From Quadrisphaera sp. INWT6 (lineage in GTDB: Bacteria > Actinomycetota > Actinomycetes > Actinomycetales > Quadrisphaeraceae): a DNA stretch of 64,000 nt. Under the pieces are notes generated by a model. It had not been told where the DNA came from. It saw only the letters and a list, made by a program, of their open reading frames with translations, and made no database searches. Both the position numbers and the translations under genes were made by a program. The stretch is taken from assembly GCF_015390235.1 (NCBI RefSeq), contig NZ_VUOH01000003.1:310001-374000 (forward strand). Reading direction: 5' to 3'. This document shows, one piece after another, positions 48,567-58,657 of the stretch (position 1 is the first letter of the stretch; the number at the start of each line of letters is the position of its first letter).

Positions 48567-49394
48567 GTGCTCGTGCTGCTGCCACCCTCCGAGCGCAAGC
48601 TCCCCGCCCCCTCGCGCAGGGGGAGCGCCCCGGTCGACCTGGGCTCCCTGACCTGGCCGGAGCTGGCGCCGGCTCGTGAGCGCGTGCTCGAGGCCGCTGC
48701 CGCCCTCGCCCAAGACCCGGCCGCCGTCGGCGCCGGTCCGTCACTGGCCGAGGAGGTGGCCCGCAACGGCCGCTGGCGCACCGAGCCGGCCCAGCCCGCC
48801 TCGCGCGTCTTCACCGGCGTGCTGTTCGAGGCGCTCGACCTCCCCTCCCTCCCCCGCTCGGCCGCGCGGCGCGCCGCCGAGCAGGTGCTGGTCGTCTCGG
48901 CCGCCTACGGGGCCCTGGCGCCGGACGACGCCGTCCCCGCCCACCGGCTCTCCATGGGCACCGACCTGCCGGGCGTCGGGCCCCTCGCGGCGCTCTGGCG
49001 CGAGCACCTCACCCCGCTGCTGGAGCACCGCGCCGCCGAGCCGGGCCAGGTCGTGCTCGACTGCCGCTCCGCGGCGTACGCCGCGGCCTGGCGCCCCTCG
49101 CGGGCCGTGGCCGAGCGCGTCGTCGCCGTCCGCGTGTTCCGCGAGGTCCAGGGGCCCGAGGGCCCAGTCCGCAGCGTGGTGAGCCACGACGCCAAGCGCA
49201 CCCGCGGCGAGCTGGCCCGCCACCTGCTGCTCCGGAGGCGCCGCGAGCCCGACTCCCCCGAGGCGCTGGCCGCCGCGGCGGCCGAGGCCTTCGACGTGGA
49301 GCTCTCCCCCGCCGCTCCCGGACGGGCCCGCCACCTCGACGTCGTGCTGCGGCGCGCCGCCGGGAGCGCCGTGACCGACGGGAGCGCGGCGTGA
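48567..49394 (+). CDS. yaaA: YaaA-family (DUF328) peroxide-stress protein
   Basis: 275 aa beginning VLVLLPPSERK, the family's usual N-terminus, followed by the conserved SAAYGALAPDD region, HRLSMGTDLPG and DCRSAAYAAAW. YaaA limits intracellular iron and protects against hydrogen peroxide in E. coli; the fold binds DNA-like substrates. GTG 48567 was chosen by homology; TAGTGT lies 8 nt upstream. The stop overlaps the start of the permease gene. Confidence 0.88.
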   Translation: MLVLLPPSERKLPAPSRRGSAPVDLGSLTWPELAPARERVLEAAAALAQDPAAVGAGPSLAEEVARNGRWRTEPAQPASRVFTGVLFEALDLPSLPRSAARRAAEQVLVVSAAYGALAPDDAVPAHRLSMGTDLPGVGPLAALWREHLTPLLEHRAAEPGQVVLDCRSAAYAAAWRPSRAVAERVVAVRVFREVQGPEGPVRSVVSHDAKRTRGELARHLLLRRRREPDSPEALAAAAAEAFDVELSPAAPGRARHLDVVLRRAAGSAVTDGSAA

Positions 49395-50620
49395 GCCCCG
49401 CGACCCGGCCGGCCCCCTCCTGGGCGCGCCCGTGGCGGTGGCTGCCCGAGGGGACCCTCGTGCCCCTCGTCGCCGTGCTCGCCTCCGCCGTCGTGCTGGC
49501 CACCGGCGCCCTCTCGCCGGACGCGGCCGGTGATCTGCTGGGCCGCACCTGGTCGGTGCTGGTCTTCCTGCTCGCCGCCGCGGTGCTCGCGTCCCTGGCG
49601 GGCGTGGCGGGCGTCTTCGAGGTGGCCGCGGTCTGGGCCGCGCGGCACGGCGCCGGCCGCACCTGGCGGCTGTGGCTGCTCGTCGTGGGCATCGCCACCG
49701 CCGCGACGGTCGCCCTCAGCCTCGACACCACCGCCGTGCTGCTGACCCCGGTGGTGCTGGCGCTCGCCCGGCGGGCCCGGATGCACGCGGGAGCCGCCGC
49801 GCTGCTGGCCCTCACCTGCGCCTGGCTCGCCAACACGGCCTCGCTGCTGCTGCCGGTCTCGAACCTCACCAACCTGCTCGCGCTCGACGCGCTTGAGGGC
49901 GGCCCGGCCGGCGGCGGGGTGCTCGCCTTCGCCGCGCTCACCTGGCGCCCGGCGCTGGCCTCCGTGGTCGCGACCGCCGTCGTGCTCGCGCTCCTGCACC
50001 TGCCGGCGCTGCGCACCCGCTACGACCAGCCGGGCCCCGCCGAGGTGGCGGACCCGGTGCTGCTGCGGGTCGCGGCCGCCGTCGTCGTCCTCGTGCTGCC
50101 CGCCCTCGCGGTGGGGCTCGAGCCCTGGGCCGTGGCCAGCGCCGCGGCGCTGGTGCTCGTCGCGGCGACCGCCTGGAGGCGCCGCGACGCCCTGCGGTGG
50201 GACCTGGTGCCGCTGCCCCTGGCCGTCTCGGTGCTGGGGCTGTTCGTGGTGGTCGAGGCGCTCAACCAGCACGGCCTGACCCCGGCGCTGGCGGCCGTGG
50301 CCGGCACCGGCGACTCCTTCGGCGACCTGCTCCGCCTGGCCGCCACCTCGGCGGGCGCGGCCAACGCCGTCGACAACCTCCCGGCCTACCTGGCGCTGCA
50401 GCCCCTGCTGGACCCGTCCGACCCGCTGCGCACCGCCGCGGTGCTCGTCGGGGTGAACGCCGGGCCGCTCATCACCCCGTGGGGGTCGCTGGCCGTGCTC
50501 CTGTGGGCCCGCGCGTGCCGCGCCGAGGGCGTGCCGGTGCAGTGGGGCCGCTTCGCCCTGAAGGGGCTGGTGCTCGTGCCGGTCGTCCTGGTGGCAGCGG
50601 TCGCGGCGCTCGCCCTCTGA
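49391..50620 (+). CDS. ArsB/SLC13-like (ion transporter superfamily) permease
   Basis: 409 aa with ~10-11 membrane spans. The hairpin motifs LSLDTTAVLLTPVVLALA and SAGAANAVDNLPAYLALQPL (the N-x-LPA pattern) are those of the ArsB/NhaD/citrate transporter group. GTG 49391 overlaps the yaaA stop. It could export arsenite or move another anion; no ars genes accompany it, so the substrate is open. Confidence 0.82.
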   Translation: MSPATRPAPSWARPWRWLPEGTLVPLVAVLASAVVLATGALSPDAAGDLLGRTWSVLVFLLAAAVLASLAGVAGVFEVAAVWAARHGAGRTWRLWLLVVGIATAATVALSLDTTAVLLTPVVLALARRARMHAGAAALLALTCAWLANTASLLLPVSNLTNLLALDALEGGPAGGGVLAFAALTWRPALASVVATAVVLALLHLPALRTRYDQPGPAEVADPVLLRVAAAVVVLVLPALAVGLEPWAVASAAALVLVAATAWRRRDALRWDLVPLPLAVSVLGLFVVVEALNQHGLTPALAAVAGTGDSFGDLLRLAATSAGAANAVDNLPAYLALQPLLDPSDPLRTAAVLVGVNAGPLITPWGSLAVLLWARACRAEGVPVQWGRFALKGLVLVPVVLVAAVAALAL

Positions 50621-50621
50621 G

Positions 50622-51035
50622 CTAGGACTGCCGCCACGGCAGGCCCTCGGCCCGCCACCCGCGCGCACCGCGGTGGCCGTCTGCGCCGAGGTCGCCCTCG
50701 AAGCCGTCGAGCACGTTGTAGGTGCGCAGCCACCCCGCGCGGGCCGCGGCGTCCGCGGCCGCGAGCGAGCGGTGCCCCGAGCGGCAGGTGAACAGCACCG
50801 CGGCGTCACGGGGGGCGACGCCCTCGAGCTCGGCGAGGAAGCGCTGGTTGTGCGCGCCGCTGGGGAAGCTCGTCCACTCCAGGGCCACGACGCGCCGCCC
50901 CAGGGACGAGAGGTCGGGCAGGCCCACGAAGACCCACTCGGCGTCGGTGCGCACGTCCACCAGCACCGCCGAGCCGTCGGAGACCAGCAGCTGCCAGGCC
51001 TGGCGGGGGGTCAGGTCGCCGGTGCGCCCCGTCAC
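50622..51035 (-). CDS. Single-domain rhodanese-like protein
   Basis: 137 aa: LTPRQAWQLL, VLVDVRTDAEW, and the active loop FTCRSGHRSLAAAD with the persulfide-forming Cys. It ends with the common rhodanese C-terminus GFEGDLGADGHRG and GWRAEGLPWRQS. GTG 51035 overlaps the zinc-ribbon gene's stop, putting it third in a three-gene minus-strand operon. It moves sulfur in the cytosol; the partner is unknown. Confidence 0.88.
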   Translation of the reverse strand: MTGRTGDLTPRQAWQLLVSDGSAVLVDVRTDAEWVFVGLPDLSSLGRRVVALEWTSFPSGAHNQRFLAELEGVAPRDAAVLFTCRSGHRSLAAADAAARAGWLRTYNVLDGFEGDLGADGHRGARGWRAEGLPWRQS

Positions 51036-51787
51036 CGGCGCAGCTCGGGCTCGCCGGCCCGCACGATGATCCGGTCGCACTCCTCGCACTGGACCACGTC
51101 GTCGGGGCCGGCCGAGGCCACCCGCGAGCGGAACGTGCCCGTCAGGGGCATCCGGCATCCGCCGCAGGCGTCGCCCGCGAGCGCCGCGGCGCCCAGGCCG
51201 TCCTGGCGGGCGCGCACCCGCTCGTAGAGCTCGACGAGCCCGGCGTCGAGGCTGCTGACGGCGCCGGCGCGCTGGGCTCCGACCTGCTCGTGCTCCTGGC
51301 GGGCGGCCTGCAGCGCGGTGTCGCGGGCGGCGACCAGCCCCGCGCGGTCGGCGGCGACGGCCCCGGCGCGCTCCTCGGCGCGCTCGACGGCCTCGGCGGC
51401 GGCCTCCTGGCGCTCCATGACCTCGAGCTGGGCGTCCTCCAGGGAGCGCAGGCGCCGCGTCAGGGCCTCGGCCTCCGCGAGCAGCTGCTGCAGCTCCTTC
51501 GCGGCGGCGCCGCCGGCGGCCAGGCGCGCCGAGGTGCGCTCGGCGCGGGCGCGGACCTGCTCTACCTCGGTGTCGGCGCGCACGGCCTCCCGCTCGACGT
51601 CCGAGGCGACCGTGCGGGCGGCGGTGAGCTCGTCGCGCAGGGTGCGCTCGGTGCGGTCGAGCTCGGCGATGGCGGCGTGCTCGGGCAGGCTGCGGGCCCG
51701 GTGGGCGATCTGGGCCAGGCGGGTGTCGAGGGCCTGGACGTCGAGCAGGCGGCGCTGGTGCGCGGCCGGGGCGCTGGTGGCGCTCAT
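51032..51787 (-). CDS. Coiled-coil zinc-ribbon protein (CT398/C4-type)
   Basis: 251 aa. Residues ~10-185 are a long Ala/Glu/Arg coiled coil, and the C-terminus has a zinc ribbon with paired cysteines (CGGC and CEEC). The same pairing with a Nif3-like gene is seen in mycobacteria. The family is thought to bind nucleic acid, but its function is not established. The ATG overlaps the upstream stop by 4 bp. Confidence 0.88.
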   Translation of the reverse strand: MSATSAPAAHQRRLLDVQALDTRLAQIAHRARSLPEHAAIAELDRTERTLRDELTAARTVASDVEREAVRADTEVEQVRARAERTSARLAAGGAAAKELQQLLAEAEALTRRLRSLEDAQLEVMERQEAAAEAVERAEERAGAVAADRAGLVAARDTALQAARQEHEQVGAQRAGAVSSLDAGLVELYERVRARQDGLGAAALAGDACGGCRMPLTGTFRSRVASAGPDDVVQCEECDRIIVRAGEPELRR

Positions 51788-52632
51788 CGGGTGGTGGTGG
51801 GGGTCGGGGACGGCACGTGGAAGCTCCAGGGGTCGCTGCGGAGGGTGCTGACGGAGGTGGTGACCGCGTGGCCCTGCTCGGCGAGGGCGGCCAGGAGCCG
51901 CTCGGCGGCGCCGTGCAGCCAGGGCCACTCGCTGGCCCAGTGGGAGACCTCGACCAGGGCGGCGCCCGGGTCGAGCTCGCGGGCCTCGGAGGCGGGGTGG
52001 TGGCGCAGGTCGGCGGTGACGTAGGCGTCGACGCCCGCGGCGCGGACCTGCTCGAACAGGGAGTCGCCGGCGCCGCCGCACACGGCGACGCGCTCGACGC
52101 GGGCGTCGGGGTCGCCGGCCACGCGGACGCCGCCGGCGGTGCCGGGCAGGGCCGCGGCCACCTGCTCGGCGAAGGCGCGCAGCGCCAGCGGCCGCTCGAG
52201 GCGGCCGGTGCGCCCCAGGCCGAGGGAGGGGTCTGACGAGGAGGGGACGAGGGGCTCGAGGTCGACCAGCCCGATGACGCGCGCGAGGGCGTCGGAGACC
52301 CCGGGCCGGGCGGAGTCGGCGTTGGTGTGGGCGGTGAGCAGGGCGGTGCCGCCACGGACCAGCCGGTGCACCGCGCGGCCCTTGGGCGTCGTGGCGGCCA
52401 CCGAGGAGACCCCGCGCAGCAGCAGCGGGTGGTGGGCGACGACGAGGTCGTAGGAGCCGTCGAGGGCCTCGGTGACGACCTCGTCGGTGGGGTCGACCGC
52501 CAGCAGGACCCGCTCCACGGGGGCGTCGGGATCTCCGCAGACCAGGCCCGGGCGGTCCCATCCCTCGGCGGTGCCGCTCGGGTAGAGGTGCTCCAGGACC
52601 GCCACGACCTGGGCCAGCGAGGGGGTGCTCAC
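51784..52632 (-). CDS. Nif3-like dinuclear metal-binding protein (DUF34)
   Basis: 282 aa with AEGWDRPGLVCGDP at the start, VAHHPLLLRGV (metal-binding His pair), a TAHTNADSARPGVSD segment, and the C-terminal DLRHHPASEA and VSHWASEW metal sites. This is the NIF3/YbgI (GTP cyclohydrolase 1 type 2 homologue) family; enzymatic role uncertain. GTG 52632 begins the operon with the zinc-ribbon and rhodanese genes, just downstream of tRNA-Val on the same strand. Confidence 0.9.
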   Translation of the reverse strand: MSTPSLAQVVAVLEHLYPSGTAEGWDRPGLVCGDPDAPVERVLLAVDPTDEVVTEALDGSYDLVVAHHPLLLRGVSSVAATTPKGRAVHRLVRGGTALLTAHTNADSARPGVSDALARVIGLVDLEPLVPSSSDPSLGLGRTGRLERPLALRAFAEQVAAALPGTAGGVRVAGDPDARVERVAVCGGAGDSLFEQVRAAGVDAYVTADLRHHPASEARELDPGAALVEVSHWASEWPWLHGAAERLLAALAEQGHAVTTSVSTLRSDPWSFHVPSPTPTTTR

Positions 52633-52675
52633 CCGGCCGAGGGTAGTGGCGCGCGGGAGGGGTGCTGGTGCCTCG

Positions 52676-52748
52676 TGGGCCCGGCCGGGTTCGAACCGAC
52701 GACGTCCGCGGTGTAAGCGCGGTGCTCTACCAGCTGAGCTACGGGCCC
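52676..52748 (-). tRNA. tRNA-Val (anticodon UAC)
   Basis: Minus-strand cloverleaf: acceptor GGGCCCG/CGGGCCC plus discriminator A, D arm GCTC...GAGC, anticodon stem CCGCG/CGCGG with the loop CTTACAC (anticodon TAC), and the T loop GGTTCGAACC. 73 nt; CCA is not encoded. Confidence 0.95.
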
Positions 52749-52799
52749 TGGTGCCGCGGGGCCGCCGCGCGGTGCGGTGCGGCCCGGCGGGCTCGGGGG

Positions 52800-53222
52800 T
52801 CAGCGCCGGCCGCGGCCGCTGACCAGGCGGATCGCCGTCCAGTCCGGGGAGGGCTTGACCGTGGAGGTGGCGAACAGGCCCGCCGTGGGCGCCGCGTCCT
52901 CGACGTCGGAGGGCCGCACGTGCCCCTCGCTGCCGGACTTGGGGGTGAGCAGCCAGACCACGCCGTCGTCGGCGAGGGAGACCAGGGCGTCCACGAGGGC
53001 GTCGACCAGGTCGCCGTCGCCCTCGCGCCACCACAGCAGCACCGCGTCGACGACGTCGACGTCGTGCTCGTCCAGCAGCTCGGCCCCCGTGAGGTCGGCG
53101 ACCTCGTCGCGCAGGTCGTGGTCGACGTCGTCGTCGTACCCCCGCTCCTGGACCGCCTGTCCGGGCTGCAGCCCGAGCCGCGCCGCCCCTCCAGGAGCCT
53201 CCGCCCCCGCCGTCTGGCTCAC
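52800..53222 (-). CDS. DUF3052-family actinobacterial protein
   Basis: 140 aa: LGLQPGQAVQERGYDDDVDH, then LTGAELLDEHDVDVVDAVLL and WLLTPKSGSEGHVRPSDVED, ending SPDWTAIRLVSGR. This is a family restricted mostly to actinobacteria and often found near aceE, as here. The GTG start has GAGGAGGA upstream. Molecular function is not established; related proteins have been linked to redox stress. Confidence 0.85.
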   Translation of the reverse strand: MSQTAGAEAPGGAARLGLQPGQAVQERGYDDDVDHDLRDEVADLTGAELLDEHDVDVVDAVLLWWREGDGDLVDALVDALVSLADDGVVWLLTPKSGSEGHVRPSDVEDAAPTAGLFATSTVKPSPDWTAIRLVSGRGRR

Positions 53223-53364
53223 CGTGGTCCTCCTCGTGCGTCCGTGTCGCTCGTCCGTGCCCGTCCCGCCACCCGTCGTGACCGCCCGTCTCCGGGCCGC
53301 GGCGGCCCGAACGCTACCGCTTCGACGCCGGCCGGGCCGCCGGTCGAGCCGCGCCGAGCGGGCG

Positions 53365-53370
53365 TAGCGT
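53365..53370 (+). promoter_or_regulatory. Putative leaderless -10 element of fdhD
   Basis: TAGCGT, 6 nt (GGCCGG), then ATG 53377. No ribosome site. Confidence 0.55.
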
Positions 53371-53376
53371 GGCCGG

Positions 53377-54306
53377 ATGCGCCGCTCCAGCCCGCGCTCA
53401 CCCGTCCTGCGGCTCGACACCGCCACCGGTGCCGCGGTGCGCCGGCCCGACTCGCTCGCGGCCGAGGAGCCCCTCGAGGTCCGGGTCCGCGCGCTGTCCG
53501 AGCCGGAGGCCTCGCCGGTGGTCGTGACCATGCGCACCCCGGGCGAGGACGTCGACCTCGCGCTCGGCTTCCTGCTCACCGAGGGCCTGCTCGGCAGCGC
53601 CGACGACGTGGCCGCCGTCGTCCACTGCGGCGACCCCGACCCGGCAGACCCCGACGGCCTGTCGTCGATGAACGTGCTGCAGGTCACGCTCGCGCCCGGC
53701 GTCCCGGCGCCGGACCTCGAGGGGCGGCGCACCTTCGGCATGACCTCGGCGTGCGGGGTGTGCGGCTCGGCCAGCATCGACGCCGTCTCGCGGCGCAGCC
53801 GCTACGACCTCTCCGCGGACGACGTGGTGGTCGACGCCGCGGTCCTCACCTCCCTGCCCGACCGCCTGCGGTCCGCGCAGCGGATCTTCGACCGGACGGG
53901 CGGGCTGCACGCCGCGGGCCTGTTCACGGCCGACGGCGAGCTGCTGGCCGTCGCCGAGGACGTCGGGCGCCACAACGCCGTCGACAAGGTGCTCGGCCGC
54001 GCGGCCCGCGAGCGCCTGGGCGGGGGCTGGCCCCTGCGCGGCGCGGTGCTGCAGGTCAGCGGCCGGGCCTCCTTCGAGCTGGCGCAGAAGGCCTGGTGCG
54101 CGGGGGTGCCGGTGCTCTCGGCGGTCTCGGCGCCGTCGTCGCTGGCGGTGGAGCTGGCGCGGACGGCGGGGATGACGCTGGCGGGCTTCGTGAGGGCCCC
54201 CCGGCTCAACGTCTACGCCGGGGAGCACCGGGTGCGCCTGGCGGCCCCGTCCGGGGACCGGACCGCGGCGTCCCCCGCGGTGCCCTCCCCCGCGGGCCGC
54301 GGGTGA
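53377..54306 (+). CDS. fdhD: Formate dehydrogenase accessory sulfurtransferase
   Basis: 309 aa. The sulfur-carrying CGVCG motif is at residues 126-130. EEPLEVRV and MRTPGEDVDLALGFLLTEGL lie near the N-terminus, and EDVGRHNAVDKVLG and SGRASFELAQKAW in the C-terminal half. It passes sulfur from IscS to the molybdenum cofactor of formate dehydrogenase. No formate dehydrogenase gene is in the window. Upstream spacing suggests a leaderless message. Confidence 0.95.
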   Translation: MRRSSPRSPVLRLDTATGAAVRRPDSLAAEEPLEVRVRALSEPEASPVVVTMRTPGEDVDLALGFLLTEGLLGSADDVAAVVHCGDPDPADPDGLSSMNVLQVTLAPGVPAPDLEGRRTFGMTSACGVCGSASIDAVSRRSRYDLSADDVVVDAAVLTSLPDRLRSAQRIFDRTGGLHAAGLFTADGELLAVAEDVGRHNAVDKVLGRAARERLGGGWPLRGAVLQVSGRASFELAQKAWCAGVPVLSAVSAPSSLAVELARTAGMTLAGFVRAPRLNVYAGEHRVRLAAPSGDRTAASPAVPSPAGRG

Positions 54307-54422
54307 CCGGGAGGTGAAGTCGCGCGGGCGGCCAGGCAGGATGGGGCTGCCCCACGCGGCACCGCCGGCGCGCCACCGCGCTGCCGGCGGACGACGAGGG
54401 CCCGCGGCGCCACCCGCCGCGG

Positions 54423-57257
54423 GTGACGACGAGCGATGCGGAGACCAACGTGGCACCACGCGACGAGGTCACGGAGCTGGGAGCCCTGACGGGCCCGCTG
54501 CACCAGACCGACGCCGACCCCGAGGAGACCGGCGAGTGGCTGGGGTCCGTCGACGGCCTGGTCGACGCCCGCGGCGGTGACCGCGCCTCCTTCGTCCTGC
54601 GCAGCGCGCTGGTGCGCGCGCGCGAGCTCGGCTCGCCCGTCCCGGGGCTGATCTCGACGGACTACGTCAACACCATCCCGCCGCAGGACGAGCCGGAGTT
54701 CCCCGGCGACGAGGACGTCGAGCGCCGCTACCGCGCCTGGAACCGCTGGAACGCGGCCGTCATGGTGCACCGCGCCCAGCGCCCCGGCATCGGCGTCGGC
54801 GGCCACATCTCCACGTACGCCTCCTCGGCGACCCTGTACGAGGTCGGCTTCAACCACTTCTGGCGCGGCCCGGACCACCCCGGCGGCGGCGACCACGTCT
54901 TCATCCAGGGCCACGCCTCCCCCGGCACCTACGCCCGCGCGTTCCTCGAGGGGCGCCTCTCGGAGGCCGACCTCGACGGGTTCCGCCAGGAGCTGACGGC
55001 CCCGGGCCGCGGCATCCCGAGCTACCCGCACCCGCGCCTGATGAAGGGCTTCTGGGAGTTCCCGACGGTCTCCATGGGCCTGGGCCCGGCCAACGCGATC
55101 TACCAGGCGCAGTTCGACAGGTACCTGCACAACCGCGGGATCAAGGACACCTCCGACCAGCACACCTGGGCGTTCCTGGGCGACGGCGAGATGGACGAGC
55201 CCGAGAGCCGCGGCCTGCTGCAGCTGGCCGGCTACGAGGGCCTCGACAACCTGACCTTCGTGGTCAACTGCAACCTCCAGCGCCTCGACGGCCCGGTCCG
55301 CGGCAACCACAAGATCATCCAGGAGCTGGAGTCGTTCTTCCTGGGCGCCGACTGGAACGTGGTCAAGGCCGTGTGGGGCCGCGAGTGGGACCCGCTGCTG
55401 GCCAAGGACACCGAGGGCGCCCTCGTCGGGCTGATGAACACCACGCTCGACGGCGACTACCAGACCTACCGCGCCGAGGACGGCGCCTTCATCCGCGAGC
55501 ACTTCTTCGGGCGCGACCCGCGCACGGCGAAGATCGTCGAGGGCCTCTCCGACGACGAGATCTGGTCGCTCAAGCGCGGCGGGCACGACTACCGCAAGGT
55601 CTACGCGGCCTACAAGGCGGCGACGGCCAAGAACGGCAAGCCGACCGTCGTCCTGGCCAAGACCATCAAGGGCTACGGGCTGGGCAAGCACTTCGCGGGC
55701 CGCAACGCCACGCACCAGATGAAGAAGATGACGCTGGACGACCTGAAGGCGTTCCGCGACGGCCTGAAGATCCCGGTCACCGACGCCCAGCTCGAGGCCG
55801 ACCCGTACCGCCCGCCGTACTACCACCCCGGGCCCGACGCGCCGGAGATCCAGTACCTGCAGGAGCGCCGCAAGGAGCTCGGCGGGTACGTCCCCTCGCG
55901 CCGCACGTCGTCGAAGCCGATGTCCCTCCCGGGCGACTCGGCCTACACGGTCATGAAGCGCGGCTCCGGCAAGCAGCAGATCGCCACGACGATGGCGTTC
56001 GTCCGCCTGCTCAAGGACCTGATGCGCGACAAGGAGTTCGGGCCGCGCGTCGTCCCGATCATCCCCGACGAGGCCCGCACCTTCGGGATGGACTCGTTCT
56101 TCCCGACCGCCAAGATCTACAACCCGGAGGGCCAGCAGTACACCTCCGTCGACCGCGAGCTGATGCTCGCGTACAAGGAGTCGACCTCCGGGCAGATCCT
56201 GCACCTGGGCATCAACGAGGCCGGCTCGGCCGCGGCGTTCCAGGCGGCGTCGACGTCGTACGCCACCCACGGCGAGCCGATGCTGCCGGTCTACATCTTC
56301 TACTCGATGTTCGGCTTCCAGCGGACCGGCGACGCCTTCTGGGCCACCGCCGACCAGATGGGCCGCGGCTTCCTCCTGGGCGCCACCGCCGGTCGCACCA
56401 CGCTGACCGGCGAGGGCCTCCAGCACGCCGACGGGCACTCCCTGCTGCTGGCGTCGACCAACCCCGCCGTCGTCGCCTACGACCCGGCGTACGCCTACGA
56501 GATCGGGCACATCGTCCGCGACGGCCTGGAGCGCATGTACGGCCCGGGCTCGACCGACGTGCAGGACAGCGAGTCCGACCGCAAGAACCTGGGCCAGGTC
56601 CAGCTGCGCGACCCGAACGTCTTCTACTACCTGACGGTCTACAACGAGCCAATGGTCCAGCCGGCCGAGCCGGAGGGCGTCGACGTCGAGGGCATCGTCA
56701 AGGGGATGCACAAGATCGCCGCCGCGCCCTCGGGCGAGGACGGCGCGCCGCGCGTGCAGCTCATGGCGTCGGGCGTCGGGGTGCCGTGGGCCCTCGAGGC
56801 GCAGGAGCTGCTGGCGAAGGACTTCGGCGTGCTCGCCGACGTCTGGTCGGTCACCAGCTGGAACGAGCTGCGCCGCGACGGCCTCGCGTGCGACGAGGAG
56901 GCGTTCATGAACCCCTCCGCGGAGCCGCCGGTGCCGTTCGTGGCCCAGCAGCTCGAGGGCTCGGCCGGCCCGGTCATCGCCGTGTCCGACTGGATGCGCG
57001 CCGTGCCGGACATGGTCCGCCAGTGGGTGCCCAACGAGTACGTCTCGCTGGGCACGGACGGGTTCGGCGTCTCCGACACCCGCGCCGCCACCCGCCGGCA
57101 CTTCCACGTCGACGGGCCCTCGGTCGCCTACCGGGCGCTCCAGGTGCTCGCGCGCCGCGGTGAGGTCGACAGGGGCCTCCCGGCGAAGGCGTTCGAGCAG
57201 TACCGCCTCGACGACGTCAGCGCCGGCACCTCCGGCAACGCCGGCGGCGAGGCCTGA
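54423..57257 (+). CDS. aceE: Pyruvate dehydrogenase E1 component (homodimeric AceE)
   Basis: 944 aa, full length for homodimeric E1. The thiamine-diphosphate motif [12 protein letters not shown] starts at residue 253, and [20 protein letters not shown] follows it. Pyrimidine-binding and C-terminal transketolase domains come after ([40 protein letters not shown]). It decarboxylates pyruvate and acetylates E2 lipoate. E2 and E3 genes are not adjacent, as usual in actinobacteria. GTG 54423 is the first in-frame start with conserved sequence after it. Confidence 0.97.
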   Translation: MTTSDAETNVAPRDEVTELGALTGPLHQTDADPEETGEWLGSVDGLVDARGGDRASFVLRSALVRARELGSPVPGLISTDYVNTIPPQDEPEFPGDEDVERRYRAWNRWNAAVMVHRAQRPGIGVGGHISTYASSATLYEVGFNHFWRGPDHPGGGDHVFIQGHASPGTYARAFLEGRLSEADLDGFRQELTAPGRGIPSYPHPRLMKGFWEFPTVSMGLGPANAIYQAQFDRYLHNRGIKDTSDQHTWAFLGDGEMDEPESRGLLQLAGYEGLDNLTFVVNCNLQRLDGPVRGNHKIIQELESFFLGADWNVVKAVWGREWDPLLAKDTEGALVGLMNTTLDGDYQTYRAEDGAFIREHFFGRDPRTAKIVEGLSDDEIWSLKRGGHDYRKVYAAYKAATAKNGKPTVVLAKTIKGYGLGKHFAGRNATHQMKKMTLDDLKAFRDGLKIPVTDAQLEADPYRPPYYHPGPDAPEIQYLQERRKELGGYVPSRRTSSKPMSLPGDSAYTVMKRGSGKQQIATTMAFVRLLKDLMRDKEFGPRVVPIIPDEARTFGMDSFFPTAKIYNPEGQQYTSVDRELMLAYKESTSGQILHLGINEAGSAAAFQAASTSYATHGEPMLPVYIFYSMFGFQRTGDAFWATADQMGRGFLLGATAGRTTLTGEGLQHADGHSLLLASTNPAVVAYDPAYAYEIGHIVRDGLERMYGPGSTDVQDSESDRKNLGQVQLRDPNVFYYLTVYNEPMVQPAEPEGVDVEGIVKGMHKIAAAPSGEDGAPRVQLMASGVGVPWALEAQELLAKDFGVLADVWSVTSWNELRRDGLACDEEAFMNPSAEPPVPFVAQQLEGSAGPVIAVSDWMRAVPDMVRQWVPNEYVSLGTDGFGVSDTRAATRRHFHVDGPSVAYRALQVLARRGEVDRGLPAKAFEQYRLDDVSAGTSGNAGGEA

Positions 57258-57285
57258 CCACCCGGTAGCGCGCGGGCGCGACCCC

Positions 57286-57325
57286 GCAGCGCCCCCGTCC
57301 CGGACCCCCGGGACGGGGGCGCTGC
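57286..57325 (+). terminator. Stem-loop terminator after aceE
   Basis: 18-bp perfect stem (GCAGCGCCCCCGTCCCGG and complement) with a 4-nt ACCC loop, 28 bp after the stop codon. Confidence 0.82.
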
Positions 57326-57355
57326 GTCGTGGTGGCCGTCACCCGCGCGGCGGCC

Positions 57356-57372
57356 TTGGAGGAGGTCCACAA
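57356..57372 (+). promoter_or_regulatory. Candidate FasR half-degenerate operator in the fasR promoter
   Basis: TTGGAGGAGGTCCACAA matches the perfect palindrome after fasR (58658) in its left eight positions and less well on the right. It overlaps the expected -35 region of the fasR promoter. Confidence 0.5.
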
Positions 57373-57384
57373 GCGGTGACCTCC

Positions 57385-57390
57385 TAGCCT
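57385..57390 (+). promoter_or_regulatory. Putative leaderless -10 element of fasR
   Basis: TAGCCT, 6 nt (GGGCCG), then GTG 57397. Confidence 0.55.
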
Positions 57391-57396
57391 GGGCCG

Positions 57397-58656
57397 GTGG
57401 ACCTCCCCTCCCCCGACCCGCCAGCGCCGGCGGGGTCCTCAGGAGAGCTGCGCGAGGGGGTGGGGCGCGCCCTGCAGGCCTCGACGGGGACCCTGGCCTC
57501 GGCGGCGCTCGCCCGGCTCGAGTCCACCCAGCCCTGGTACCGGGCGCTCGGCCCGCAGGAGCGCTCCTGGGTCGGCCTGGTCGCGCAGGGCGGGATCGCG
57601 GCCTTCGTGGGCTGGTACCGCGCCCCCGGCGCCAGGCCCGCGGTCTCCGCCGACGTCTTCGGCACCGCGCCCCGCGAGCTGGTGCGCGCGGTGTCGCTCC
57701 ACCAGGCGCTGCAGCTGCTGCGCGTCGTCGTCGACGTCGTGGAGGAGCACGTGCCGGCGCTCGCCGAGCCCCAGGACCGCGCCGGCCTGGTGGAGGCGGT
57801 GCTGCGGTACTCGCGCGACGTCGCCTTCTCAGCGGCCGAGGTCTACGCGCGGGCGGCCGAGGCCCGCGGCGCGTGGGACGCGCGCCTGGAGGCGCTGGTC
57901 GTCGACGCGCTGGTGCGCGGCGAGGCCGACGACGACCTGGCCACCCGGGTCGCCGCCCTCGGCTGGCCCCTGGACGCCCCGGTCGCGGTGCTGGTCGGCG
58001 AGCGCCCGCCCGGGTCGAGCGACGCCGTGGTGGCCGGCCTGCGCCGCGCCGCCCAGGCCGTGGCCGACGACGTGCTCGTGGGCCTGCGCGGCGAGCGCGC
58101 CCTGGTGGTGCTGGGCGCCGCGGGCGAGGGCGGCCCGCTGCGCGCGGCGGAGGCGCTGGCCCCGCGGCTCGGGCCGGGCCCCGTGGTGGTGGGGCCGGTG
58201 GTCGCGGGCCTGTCCGCAGCCGGCCGCTCGGCGCGCACCGCGCTGGTGGCCATGACCGCCGCCCGGGCCTGGCCCGAGGCGCCCCGCCCCGTGTCCGCCG
58301 ACGACCTGCTGCCCGAGCGGGTGCTGGCGGGCGACGCCGGGGCGCGCCGCGCCCTGGCCGACCGGGTGCACGCCCCGCTGGCCGCCGCCGCGCCCGCCCT
58401 GGGCGAGACGCTGCGGGCCCACCTCGCGTCGGGCCGCTCCCTGGAGGCGACGGCGCGGGCGCTGTTCGTGCACCCCAACACCGTCAGGTACCGGCTGCGA
58501 CGGGTCGCCGAGGTCACCGGCTGGGACCCCTCCGTCCCCCGGGAGGCGTTCGTGCTGCAGGTGGCGCTCGCCGTCGGCGCGCTCGCCGAGCGACCGGGCC
58601 GGCGCTCCCCCGGGACCGCCGGGTCCCGGCCTCCACTTGACGAGCCGTTGACCTGA
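57397..58656 (+). CDS. fasR: PucR/CdaR-family activator of fatty acid synthesis
   Basis: 419 aa. The N-terminal and central regions are helical and contain no recognised enzymatic motif. The C-terminus has the PucR-type HTH LEATARALFVHPNTVRYRLR. Immediately upstream of fabD-fabH-acpP-fabF, this is the position and type of Streptomyces FasR, which activates that operon. A perfect 17-bp palindrome begins 2 bp after its stop codon. Regulation of the operon, and of itself, is inferred from site placement. Confidence 0.87.
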   Translation: MDLPSPDPPAPAGSSGELREGVGRALQASTGTLASAALARLESTQPWYRALGPQERSWVGLVAQGGIAAFVGWYRAPGARPAVSADVFGTAPRELVRAVSLHQALQLLRVVVDVVEEHVPALAEPQDRAGLVEAVLRYSRDVAFSAAEVYARAAEARGAWDARLEALVVDALVRGEADDDLATRVAALGWPLDAPVAVLVGERPPGSSDAVVAGLRRAAQAVADDVLVGLRGERALVVLGAAGEGGPLRAAEALAPRLGPGPVVVGPVVAGLSAAGRSARTALVAMTAARAWPEAPRPVSADDLLPERVLAGDAGARRALADRVHAPLAAAAPALGETLRAHLASGRSLEATARALFVHPNTVRYRLRRVAEVTGWDPSVPREAFVLQVALAVGALAERPGRRSPGTAGSRPPLDEPLT

Positions 58657-58657
58657 C